Below are positions 50,572-64,000 of a stretch of DNA of 64,000 nt, piece by piece. Position numbers and translations under genes: made by a program. The stretch covers positions 767,501 through 831,500 of the forward strand of contig NC_087173.1 of the NCBI RefSeq assembly GCF_035594125.1, written 5' to 3'. The DNA comes from Scylla paramamosain. Lineage: Eukaryota; Arthropoda; Malacostraca; Decapoda; Portunidae. Positions within the stretch are counted from its first letter, which is position 1. Each line of letters opens with the position of its first letter. The notes beneath the pieces were generated by a model, which was given only the letters and a program-made list of their open reading frames with translations, was not told where the DNA came from and did not search any database.

Positions 50572-50613
<42 letters not shown>

Positions 50614-50980
50614 AACGCAGTGGCGTGGATGGAAGCCACGCGCCGTGACCTGCAATCAGAAGCCTTCCCATCACCACCAAATTCACTTTTTAAAGGAGAG
50701 GGAAAGGAACACATGCCCACTCCCCGGATCTTGGCTTTAAGGGACCAATATTTCTGACCGAGAGAGAACGAGGAAGGATGAACGGAAGGCGCCGAAGACG
50801 ATGAAAAAAAAAAATAAAATAAAGGAGAAAGGGAGGGAAAGGCGAAACATTGAGACAAGGGGGAGGAGGAGGACGAGGAGGAAGAGGAGGAGGAGGAGGA
50901 GGAGGAGGAGGAGGAGGAGGAGGAGGCTAAAAGGGAAACTGTGAAAGGAAGAAAGCAGTTAGAGAGAATGTCTATGTTTG

Positions 50981-51030
<50 letters not shown>
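50342..51030. repeat. purine-rich tract with (GAA), (ACC), (CAA)n, (GAG)n and (GA)n
   Basis: GAA/GAAC-rich sequence lies at 50342-50520, ACC at 50526-50570, (CAA)n at 50572-50611, (GAG)n at 50868-50925 and (GA)n at 50986-51030. The order AAT, GAA, CAA resembles the interior of the inverted duplication copies. Confidence 0.85.
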
Positions 51031-51033
<3 letters not shown>

Positions 51034-51952
51034 AATACCACGCACAACAATGAACACCACTGATATAAAAGAAAAGTTAAAGGAAGAAAAAAATAATACA
51101 AAAACAATACAATACAATACGAAATAAGAAAATAACTCAAAGCTGGAGCACTTCCATTTCTTTTTCTTCTTCATTTATGTGGAGGGGAAGGAAGGAGAGG
51201 AGGCACAAAAAGAGAGAAACTGCTGACCATTTTTACTGCACCAAGTCACCACTTTTTGTAACATCTGGCGTGACAAATCTAAAAGAGGAAAAAAGTAGAA
51301 AAGACAGAGAATAAGAAAGTAACGAAGCGGAAAGCACTTCCGAGAGAAAACTACACTGCCGAATTATTTAACACGATGATAAAAAGAAAAAGGAGATGAC
51401 CACAGTGAAGAAGGAACTTAAGGGAAGAATAAAAACGAAGAATGGAGGTGATGTGAATGTGAAAAAAGCTTAGGGGAAATATTAAAATGGCGACACTCTG
51501 GACCAAACCAATCTTGGGGACACCACCAACTTGAGCTACATCGTCAAGGTGTGAGAGGCCTGCACCATTAATGTTCCCGCCACACGCACGCTTTGCTCTT
51601 TGTTTTCATCCACGTGCTACTTTTGCTTCAAGGTCACGTTGAGGGATCGAGTCGGGTCTAAAAATATACAACGCTTAACTTTCTAAGCTACATGAGTAAC
51701 CCTAATGTAGCGCACTTGATACTAGGATTGCGTGAAATAATGATGGATAATCTCTGTAAACCAACACATCCTACCAGCAGCAGCAGCAGCAACAGCTATG
51801 ATATTATTATTATTATTAGTAGTAGTAGTAGTAGTAGTAGCAGCAGCACATGAATCAGTAACTGCAATAAAAATCAGCACCACTCAAACGAAAAAGAAGC
51901 AATGTTAAGTGAATGAGTGGCGTGTCCACTTGCTGACTGCATTCTGAGAACT
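51031..51952. other. non-coding, no gene recognised
   Basis: A-rich sequence. Short (CAG)n/(TAG)n runs lie at 51776-51850. Confidence 0.5.
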
Positions 51953-52121
51953 CTTGTACCACGGGAGGAAAAGGAAGCAACACATAGATTGATTTCCTTT
52001 TAGCTCCCACACGACCTTGCTTTCATCCTGCAGTAATTACATTCACAGCATGTCAATATAGCTGTCACTGATTTAAAGACCACGAATACACTTGGAAATG
52101 ATGAACAAAAAATTTGTTATA

Positions 52122-52165
<44 letters not shown>

Positions 52166-52166
52166 C

Positions 52167-52205
<39 letters not shown>

Positions 52206-52285
52206 GAAGAATGATAATAAGTGAAGAAGAAGAAGAGAAAGAAGAAGAAGAAGAAGAAGAAGAAGAAGAAGATGATGAACAACAA

Positions 52286-52318
<33 letters not shown>

Positions 52319-52727
52319 GAAACACGAAGAAGAAAGAGACCAAGCTAAAAAAAAATAAAAAAAGGCGAGGAGGAGGAGAAACATAAAAAAAAGATAGAAA
52401 AAAAAAAAAAAAAACTACACACCAAAAAATGTCACCTTCCTTGCTCATTTTATCATTTTATCAGAGGCGAAAATTTATGAAGTAACCTTTATCTCCTTCA
52501 ACATCCTTCCTTCCAAACGAGTCCTGCCCCTTACCCATCCCCCTCACACACCCCTCCCCACCACAGGCCCTTACCGTGATGGGAGCCAGCCAATCAGACG
52601 AGAGGGGGAAACTCGATGCTCATTCGTCTATATGGACTTTTCTGGCGAGCGGGGATTGGTCCATGACACGGAGGCCTCGACCAATACGCGAGCTTTATTT
52701 CCAGCGGGCCGAGTGTCATTTATCTTT

Positions 52728-52782
<55 letters not shown>

Positions 52783-52859
52783 ATTGGATCAGCGCTACAT
52801 TGCCTTACGTGTTAGGGCGGAGGCAGTGGCCAGTCATTATTTTTTGGCGGATTAAGTAA

Positions 52860-52956
<97 letters not shown>

Positions 52957-53149
52957 CCCTAGTCTCAAATTCTACAATAGATTACATAATTAGATATTGA
53001 TGCATACTGTATTAGCGTTACAATAATTTATTATCATTTATGTAATTAATTATGTATCTCCGTATGGCTGTACAAGAGCAATTACTTTGAAATAGATACC
53101 CTAGGAAATGGATGACAATACAATTTCTCTCTCTCTCTCTCTCTCTCTA
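51953..53149 (-). repeat. inverted segmental duplication, copy 2
   Basis: The reverse complement of 30650-31920. It contains (AAT)n at 52123-52203, a GAA/CAA tract at 52225-52320, (GT)n at 52733-52780, (CT)n at 52866-52953 and a short (CT)n at 53127-53149. Repeat lengths differ strongly from copy 1, while the unique sequence between repeats remains close. Confidence 0.85.
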
Positions 53150-53355
53150 GTCATCTAAAGTCTCGTTCGGTTCCACCACAATCCGTTTTGGTTTTAGTTG
53201 AGTTTTATGCCCGTTTTTCATTCACTCCCGTTTTCTTCAGTCGGGCAAGGAAGGAAGGAGGTACTGGGCTGGAGCCTAGGCTGAGAGCCCTACAGAAACG
53301 AAGAGAAAGGAGGAAAAGGCACACAGTATAAAGAGGAAAAGGAGGATAAATAGAG

Positions 53356-53356
<1 letters not shown>

Positions 53357-53426
<70 letters not shown>

Positions 53427-53793
53427 TACACACACAAGCCTATCCTTCCCACCTTTCAGGCAAATCGAATTAACCTGAACACACGAAACGAAACCGAGTG
53501 AGGAAGAAAGTGGAAAAAAAACGTAAAGAGAAATAACATGCAGGCGGCAGTAAGCAAATAACTCAGAGAGGAAAGAAAGCAACACATCAACTGGATTTTT
53601 ATTTTCAACTTTTTTTCGAACTGATGCGGATTATTAGAAAATGTTAAGAATGGATCCACGTAAAAAAATAAATATACGGCGATGAATAAAGAAAGTAGAG
53701 GATTTTAACTTTTCATACACACAACATCCTGCTCTGTGAAAATGTAATCAGGGAACCACGAGTCTATTCAGTCACGCCCGCATTTCAATCTTC

Positions 53794-53840
<47 letters not shown>

Positions 53841-53947
53841 GAGAGAAGGGATAAGGCGTTAGTAATGGAAAATGTATTTCTATATTCCCGAAAGGCTATG
53901 TTAATTGTGAACATATATTTCTAAAATAACGAAACTGTTTCCATTAC

Positions 53948-53978
<31 letters not shown>
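53357..53978. repeat. (CA)n, (GT)n, (CA)n microsatellites
   Basis: (CA)n at 53357-53422, (GT)n at 53796-53837 and (CA)n at 53950-53978, with unremarkable AT-rich sequence between them. Confidence 0.93.
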
Positions 53979-53980
<2 letters not shown>

Positions 53981-53989
53981 CATGATAGA

Positions 53990-54384
53990 TTGAAATTCGC
54001 CCATGGTCAATGTGAATATAATAGCAGTAGTGGTGGTGGTTGTGGTGGTGGTTGTAGTAGCAGTAATGGTAATGGTGGTGGTGGTGGTGGTTGTAGTAGC
54101 AGTAATGGTAATGGTGGTGGTGGTGGTGGTGACGCAAGTATCGGTGGTGGTGGTGATGATTGCGACTTTATTGCTATTATTACTGTTAATTTACATATTT
54201 CTAGTACTGCTGATGACGGTGGTGGTGGAGGTAGTGGTAGTCGTGGTGGTGGTGATGGTGGTGTTAGTAATGGCTGTGTGTTGCCCGTACGAGTGTTAGT
54301 TGTGATTACAAAGGTATTATTGCAGGTGTTGGCTTAATACAATGCAGCAACAGCAGCAGCAACAGCAGCAACAGCGGCGGCGTC

Positions 54385-54416
<32 letters not shown>

Positions 54417-54431
54417 CAGCAGCAGTAGTGC

Positions 54432-54502
<71 letters not shown>

Positions 54503-54540
54503 CAGCAGTAGTGTAGTAGTAGTAGTAGTAGTAGTAGAGA
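53990..54540. repeat. trinucleotide-rich region: (GGT)n with 39-bp repeat, then (TAG)n
   Basis: A 39-bp unit (ttgtagtagcagtaatggta followed by at and GGT repeats) occurs twice at 54048-54125. GGT-rich sequence continues to 54260, CAG/CAA lies at 54343-54380, and (TAG)n with CAG breaks runs to 54540. V/G/S-repeat ORFs are compositional. Confidence 0.85.
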
Positions 54541-57229
<2,689 letters not shown>

Positions 57230-57564
57230 TGACCTGACAGCTACGCCCTGCGGCAGATAGGTCACCTAAGGAGGGCAGAAAAGAGTGGAAGAGGAGGTCA
57301 GGTCACACCTTCACACATGCAGAAGGAACAAGAGGAGAAAGAAGAAAAAAAGAAAGAGAAAGAGGAAGAGGAGGAGGAAGAGGAAGAGTATGACAATAAC
57401 GTAACTGGTCCTATGTATATTAACGGTAACATTCCATTGACGGTCCATTTCTCTCAGTACAAGGAGAAGGAAGCATGAAGGGTAATACAGCAGAAGGCTC
57501 CTCCCCACCTACCACTTGGACGCACCGGGGAACATGAAAAACTCACAGCCAACTCTATATACAA

Positions 57565-57948
<384 letters not shown>

Positions 57949-57949
<1 letters not shown>

Positions 57950-58953
57950 ATCTACTGATATTTTCTCAGTCACATGAAAAAATAAATAAATAAAAATAAA
58001 CTTTGCCGCTATATTTTTTGTCCATACATAAGGCAAACAATAAATGTTTGTTCTCCTTCAATTTCCATTACAGGAGATGCCAACATGATGGCCTGACTTG
58101 GGAATTCATGTCATATGTATCGTCAAGACTATCTTAGGGGTTGCTTATATATGCTGCTAGATATGGAAACAAACAGACAAATACCCAGAAAAAAAAATTA
58201 AAAGAAACAGCCAACCAGAGAAAGAGAAAGAAAAAAAGACAATTGCGGAAACAAATGGATGACCAGGTGGACAGAAAGAGTCATCCAGTCATCGAGCAGG
58301 AGACAGGCAGCCAGTCAGACAAGGACAACAAAACGGAAGAAGGGTAGACCCCCAGAGAAAAACGCATAAACAATCCAATAAACAGACAGAGAAAAGAGTC
58401 ACCGACAACAGCCGCAGAGACAAAGAGACTGTTACAAAACCAAGAACACGAGGACACCGCTCGTTCCTACACAGGTCACATCATCACAGTCTAAATGGGG
58501 ACAATTCATAATTATCCATAAATGTCCGAGGCGTGGACTATAAAAATCCAGATTATAACTTATCGCTGTAATAATTATTGCCATGAAAAAGGACTACACC
58601 TACTTCTTCTAACATTTCGTACAACACGATCAAAGTGGTGGGAAAGATGTTTAAAAATTTGTTTTCTTTCGTAAAACAAATTTGGACTTTGGGCCATCAA
58701 TGGCCTTGCTGTGATAGAGACACCCATCACAACCGAGCTGCAAAGCTCTTTCAGCTACTTAAGCAGAACCGTTAACCAACGGGAGGTAAGAGGGGTCTCT
58801 TCGATAGCCACCACGGGCACTCTCTTCGAGCACCCGTCCAGGAGGCAAGGCGGCCCCGAGAGCTGCACGGAAAGTATAAAGCCACACTTTATTGCCGTAG
58901 AGGCAGTACAATAAGCTAACAAGCTCCATGTTACTGCATAAATACAACCAACA
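57949..58953. other. non-coding, no gene recognised
   Basis: AT-rich to 58690, then more balanced sequence that leads into the satellite. A 67-codon ORF at 58711-58914 has no recognisable domain. Degenerate satellite-like sequence (caagctccatgttactgcat) appears from about 58918. Confidence 0.5.
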
Positions 58954-61900
58954 CGTTGTGACTACATAGAGCCAAACCCTTCGTTGTGGCTGCATCGAGC
59001 AAACAAGCTCGTTGTGGCTACATCGAAGGAGTGAGCTCATTGTGGCTACATCGAGGCAAAAATCTCGTTGTGTCTGCATCGAACCAAACCCTTCGTTGTG
59101 GCTGCATCGAGGCAACAATCTCGTTGTGGCAACATCGAAGGAGCAAGCTCATTGTGACTGCATCGATGCAACAATCTCGTTGCGGCAGCATCGAGGCAAC
59201 AATCTCGTTGTGTCTGCATCAAGCCAAACCCTTCGTTGTGGTTGCATCGAGGCAACAATCTCGTTGTAGCTACATCGAAGGAGCAAGCACGTTGTGGCTG
59301 CATCGAGGCAACAATCTCGTTGTGGTTGCATCGAGCAAAACCCTTCGTTGTGGCTGCATCAAGGCAACAATCTTGTTGTTGCTACATCGAAAGAGGAAGC
59401 TCATTGTGACTGCATCGAGGCAACAATCTCGTTGTGTCTGCATCGAGCCAAACCCTTCGTTGTGGCTGCATCGAGGCAACAATCTCGTTGTAGCTACATC
59501 GAAGGAGCAAGCTCGTTGTGGCTGCATCGTGGCAACAATCTCGTTGTGGCTTCATAGAGCCAACCCCTTCCTTGTGGCTGCATCGAGGCAACAATCTCGT
59601 TGTGGCTTCATAGAGCCAACCCCTTCCTTGTGGCTGCATCGAGGCAACAATCTCGTTGTAGCCAAATCGAAGGCGCAAACTCGTTGTGGCTGCATCGAGG
59701 CAACAATCTCGTTGTGGCTGCATCGAGCGAATCCCTTTGTTGTAGGTGCATCGAGGCAACAATCTCGTTGTAGCTACATCGAAGGAGCAAGCTCGTTGTG
59801 GCTGCATCGAGGCAAAAATCTCGTTGTGGCTGCATCGAGCCAAACCCTTCGTTGTCGCTGCATCGAGCCAAACTCTTCGTTGTGGCTGCATCGAGCCAAA
59901 CCCTTCGTTGTGTCTGCATCGAGGCAACAATCTCGTTGTAGCTACATCGTAGGAACAAGCTCATTGTGGCTACATCGAGGCAACAATCTCGTTGTGGCTG
60001 CATCGAGCCAAACCCTTCGTTGTAACTGCATCGAGGCAACAATCTCGTTGTAGCTACATCGAGCCAAACCCTTCGTTGTAACTGCATCGAGTCAACAATC
60101 TCGTTGTGGCTGCATCGAGCCAAACCCTTCGTTGTGTCTGCATCGAGGCAACAATGTCGTTGTAGCTACATCGAAGGAGCAAGCTCCTTGTGGCTGCATC
60201 GAGGCAACAATCTCGTTGTGGCTGCATCGAGCCAAACCCTTCGTTGTAACTGCATCGAGGCAAAAATCTCGGTGTAAATACATCGATGGAGGAAGCTCGT
60301 TGTGGCTACATCGAGGCAAGAATCTCATTGCGGCTGCATCGATCCAAACCCTTCGTTGTGTCTGCATCGAGGCAACAATCTCGTTGTAACTACATCGAAG
60401 GAGCAAGCTCGTTGTGGCTGCATCGAGGCAACAATCTTGTTGCGGTTGCGTTGTGGCTGCATCGAAAAACAATCTCGTTGTAGTTATATCGAAGAAGCAA
60501 GCACGTTGTGGCTGCATCGAGGCAACAATCTCGTTGTGGCTGCATCGAGCAAAACCCTTCGTTCTGGCTGCATCGAGGCAACAATCTTGTTGTTGCTACA
60601 TCGAAAGAGCAAGCTCATTGTGACTGCATCGAGGCAACAATCTCGTTGTGTCTGCATCGATCCAAACCCTTCGTTGTGGCTGCATCGAGGCAACAATCTC
60701 GTCGTAGCTACATCGAAGGAGCAAGCTCGTTGTGGCTGCATCGAGGCAATAATCTCGTTGTGGCTTCATAGAGCCAGCCCCTTCGTTGTGGCTGCATCGA
60801 GGCAACAATCTCGTTGTGGCTGCATCGAGGCAACAATCTCATTGTGGCTGCATCGAGCCAAACCCTTTGTTGTGTCTGCATCGAGGCAACAATCTCGTTG
60901 TAGCTACATCGAAGGAGAAAGCTCGTTGTGGCTGCATCGAGCCAATCCCTTTGTTGTAGGTGCATCGAGACAACAATCTCGTTGTAGCTACATCGAAGGA
61001 ACAAGCTCGTTGTGGCTGCATCGAGGCAACAATCTCGTTGTGGCTGCATCGAGCCAAACCCTTCGTTGTAACTGCATCGAGGCAACAATCTCGTTGTGGC
61101 TGCATCGAGCCAAACCCTTCGTTGTGGCTGCATCGAGGCAACAATCTCGTTGTGGCTGCATCGAGCCAAACCCTTTGTTGTAACTGCATCGAGGCAACAA
61201 TCTTGTTGTAGCTACATCGAAGGCGCAAGTTCGTTGTGGCTGTATCGAGGCAACAATCTCGTTGTAGCTACAACGAAGGAGCAAGCTTGTTGTGGCTGCA
61301 TCGAGGCAACAATCTCATTGTGTCTGCATCGAGCCAAACCCTTCGTTGTGGCTGCATTGAGGCAACAATCTCGTTGTGTCTGCATAGAGCCAAACCCTTC
61401 GTTGTGGCTGCATCGAGGCAACAATCTCGTTGTGTCTGCATTGAGCCAAACCCTTCGTTGTGTCTGCATCGAGCCAAACCCTTCGTTGTGGCTGCATCGA
61501 GGCAACAATCTCGTTGTAGCTACAACGAAGGAGCAAACTCGTTGTGGCTGCATCGAGGCAACAATCTCGTGTCTGCATCGAGCCAAACCCTTCGTTGTGG
61601 CTGCATCGAGGCAACAATCTCGTTGTAGCTACATCGAAGGAGCAAGCTCGTTGTGGCTGCATCGAGACAACAATCTCGTTGTGGCTGCATCGAGCCAAAC
61701 CATTCGTTGTAACTGCATCGAGGCAACAATCTCGTACTCGAAGGAGCCTGCTCGTTGTGGCTGCATCGAGGCAACAATCTCGTTGTGTGTGCATCGAGCC
61801 AAACCCTTCTTTGTGGCTGCATCGAGGCAACAATCTCGTTGTGGCTGCATCGAAGGAGCAAGATCGTTGTGGCTGCATCGAGGCAACAATCTCGTTGTGG

Positions 61901-64000
61901 CTGCATCGAGCCAAACCCTTCGTTGTAACTGCATCGAGGCAACAATCTCGCTGTAAATACATCGAAGGAGCAAGCTCGTTGTGGCTGCATCGAGGCAACA
62001 ATCTCGTTGTTGCTGCATCGAGCCAAACCCTTCGTTGTGTCTGCATCGAGGCAACAATGTCGTTGTTGCTACATCGAAGGAGCAAACTCGTTGTGGCTGC
62101 ATCGAGGCAACAATCTCGTTGTGGCTGCATCGAGCCATACCCTTCGTTGTGGCTGCATCGAGGCAACAATCTCATTGTAGCTACATCGAAGGCGCAAGCT
62201 CGTTGTGGCTGCATCCAGGCAACGATCTCGTTGTGGCTGCATCGAGCCAAACCCTTCGTTGTAACTGCATCGAGGCAACAATCTCGGTGTAAATACATCG
62301 AAGGAGGAAGCTCGTTGTGGCTGCATCGAGGCAAGAATCTCATTGTGGCTGCATCGATCCAAACCCTTCGTTGTGGCTGCATCGAGGCAACAATCTCGTT
62401 GCGGCTGCATCGATCCAAACCCTTCGTTGTGTCTGCATCGAGGCAACAATCTCGTTGTAACTACATCGAAGGAGCAAGCTCGTTGTGGCTGCATCGAGGC
62501 AACAATCTTGTTGCGGTTTCATTGAGCCAAATCCTTCGTTGTGGCTGCATCGAAAAACAATCTCGTTGTAGTTATATCAAAGGAGCAAGCACGTTGTGGC
62601 TGCATCGAGGCAACAATCTCGTTGTGGCTGCATCGAGCAAAACCTTTCGTTGTGGCTGCATCGAGGCAACAATCTCGTCGTAGCTACATCGAAGGAGCAA
62701 GCTCGTTGTGGCTGCATCGAGGCAACAATCTCGTTGTGGCTGCATCGAGGCAACAATCTCATTGTGGCTGCATCGAGCCAAACCCTTTGTTGTGTCTGCA
62801 TTGAGGCAACAATCTCGTTGTAGCTACATCGAAGGAGAAAGCTCGTTGTGGCTGCATCGAGCCAATCCCTTTGTTGTAGGTGCATCGAGGCAACAATCTC
62901 GTTGTAGCTACATCGAAGGAACAAGCTCGTTGTGGCTGCATCGAGGCAACAATCTCGTTGTGGCTGCATCGAGCCAAACCCTTCGTTGTAACTGCATCGA
63001 GGCAACAATCTCGTTGTGGCTGCATCGAGCCAAACCCTTCGTTGTGGGTGCATCGAGGCAACAATCTCGTTGTAAACACATCGAAGGAGCAAGCTCGTTG
63101 TGGCTACATCGAGGTAACAATCTCGTTGTGTCTGCATCGAGCCAAACCCTTCGTTGTGGGTGCATCGAGGCAACAATCTCGTTGTAGCTACATCGAAGGA
63201 GCAAGCTCGTTGTGGCTGCATCGAGGCAACAATCTCGTTGTGGCTGCATCGAGCCAAACCCTTCGTTGTAACTGCATCGAGGCAACAATCTTGTTGTAGC
63301 TACATCGAAGGCGCAAGTTCGTTGTGGCTGTATCGAGGCAACAATCTCGTTGTAGCTACAACGAAGGAGCAAGCTTGTTGTGGCTGCATCGAGGCAACAA
63401 TCTCATTGTGTCTGCATCGAGCCAAACCCTTCGTTGTGGCTGCATTGAGGCAACAATCTCGTTGTGTCTGCATCGAGCCAAACCCTTCGTTGTGGCTGCA
63501 TCGAGGCAACAATCTCGTTGTGTCTGCATAGAGGCAAACCCTTCGTTGTGGCTGCATTGAGGCAACAATCTCGTTGTGTCTGCACGGAGCCAAACCCTTC
63601 GTTGTGGCTGCATCGAGCCAAACCCTTCGTTGTGGCTGCATCGAGGCAACAATCTCGTTGTAGCTACAACGAAGGAGCAAGCTCGTTGTGGCTGCATCGA
63701 GGCAAGAATCTCGTGTCTGCATCGAGCCAAACCCTTCGTTGTGGCTGCATCGAGGCAACAATCTCGTTGTAGCTACATCGAAGGAGCAAGCTCGTTGTGG
63801 CTGCATCGAGACAACAATCTCGTTGTGGCTGCATCGAGCCAAACCATTCGTTGTAACTGCATCGAGGCAAGAATCTCGTACTCGAAGGAGCCTGCTCGTT
63901 GTGGCTGCATCGAGGCAACAATCTCGTTGTGTGTGCATCGAGCCAAACCCTTCGTTGTGGCTGCATCGAGGCAACAATCTCGTTGTGTGTGCATCGAGCC
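58954..64000. repeat. 28-bp satellite array with 112-bp higher-order repeat (about 180 monomers, continues past window)
   Basis: Monomers of 28 bp share the core cgttgtggctgcatcga and carry one of three 11-nt tails: P (gccaaaccctt), Q (ggcaacaatct), R (aggagcaagct). R monomers usually have the core variant gtagctacatcga. The dominant order is P-Q-R-Q, giving a 112-bp higher-order unit, clear at 59206-59540. Runs of PP or PQPQ occur elsewhere. Since 28 is not a multiple of 3, reading frames rotate through the monomers. The minus strand monomer has no stop in any phase, so long ORFs appear on both strands. They are not treated as genes. Confidence 0.95.

Noticed and set aside
54003..54337. Glycine/serine- and valine-rich ORFs over (GGT)n
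   Set aside because: Trinucleotide composition explains them; two frames are open at once with no domain.
58690..58915. Histone-type 3' stem-loop or snRNA upstream of the satellite (agctctttcagct)
   Set aside because: The stem does not match the histone consensus and no histone or snRNA sequence is nearby.
58978..63000. CENP-B box in the satellite (cttcgttg at P-to-next-monomer junctions)
   Set aside because: Only the left half of the box matches. The essential CGGG part is absent (tgca instead).
58954..64000. CRISPR-like array (17-bp constant core with 11-bp variable part)
   Set aside because: The variable parts fall into only three recurring classes, cores vary, units are 28 bp in all, and the context is eukaryotic. 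It is a tandem satellite.

Overview
This window is eukaryotic and almost certainly animal. Dinucleotide arrays are extreme: dozens of (GA)n/(CT)n, (CA)n/(GT)n and (TA)n tracts of 40-400 bp. The recognisable coding sequence comes from metazoan transposons: LINEs with APE endonuclease, a Ty3/gypsy LTR element and a mariner. This combination fits a decapod crustacean, probably a crab; that is inferred from texture, not from a host gene. No host protein-coding gene could be identified. The only host gene I can support is one tRNA-Gly(GCC).

Layout. 1-3.9 kb: non-coding with small degenerate tandem repeats. 3.9-6.4 kb (minus): a dead LINE, cut within its endonuclease domain by an LTR array. 6.4-18.8 kb: two nearly identical Ty3/gypsy elements head to tail. 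Their pol order is protease-integrase-RT-RNase H, with integrase upstream of RT, the Gmr1-type order. Copy 1 has an open frame but has lost the whole integrase by an in-frame 990-bp deletion. Copy 2 keeps integrase but has a nonsense codon and a frameshift. 18.8-19.7 kb: a (TA)n tract, then a mariner transposase lacking its N-terminus. 19.9-20.7 kb: an inverted-repeat element. 22.35-24.1 kb: a CR1-like LINE with an intact RT, preceded by a twin palindrome. 24-36 kb: dense microsatellites, a decayed LINE fragment with a (CT)n expanded inside it, a 1.5-kb polypyrimidine stretch and a small MITE. 36.1-39.2 kb: tRNA-Gly, then a decayed CR1/L2-type LINE with an SGNH-esterase ORF1, bracketed by a direct duplication. 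39-58 kb: more microsatellites and small LINE relics. A 1.2-kb inverted duplication pairs 30.65-31.92 kb with 51.95-53.15 kb, and a 250-bp inverted duplication pairs 47.6 kb with 49.3 kb. 58.95-64.0 kb: a satellite of 28-bp monomers in a 112-bp four-monomer higher-order repeat, running off the window end.

The most notable items are the gypsy element with integrase before RT, its integrase-less partner joined through trimmed LTR ends, and the higher-order satellite. Most long open frames here come from dinucleotide repeats or the satellite and are not genes.
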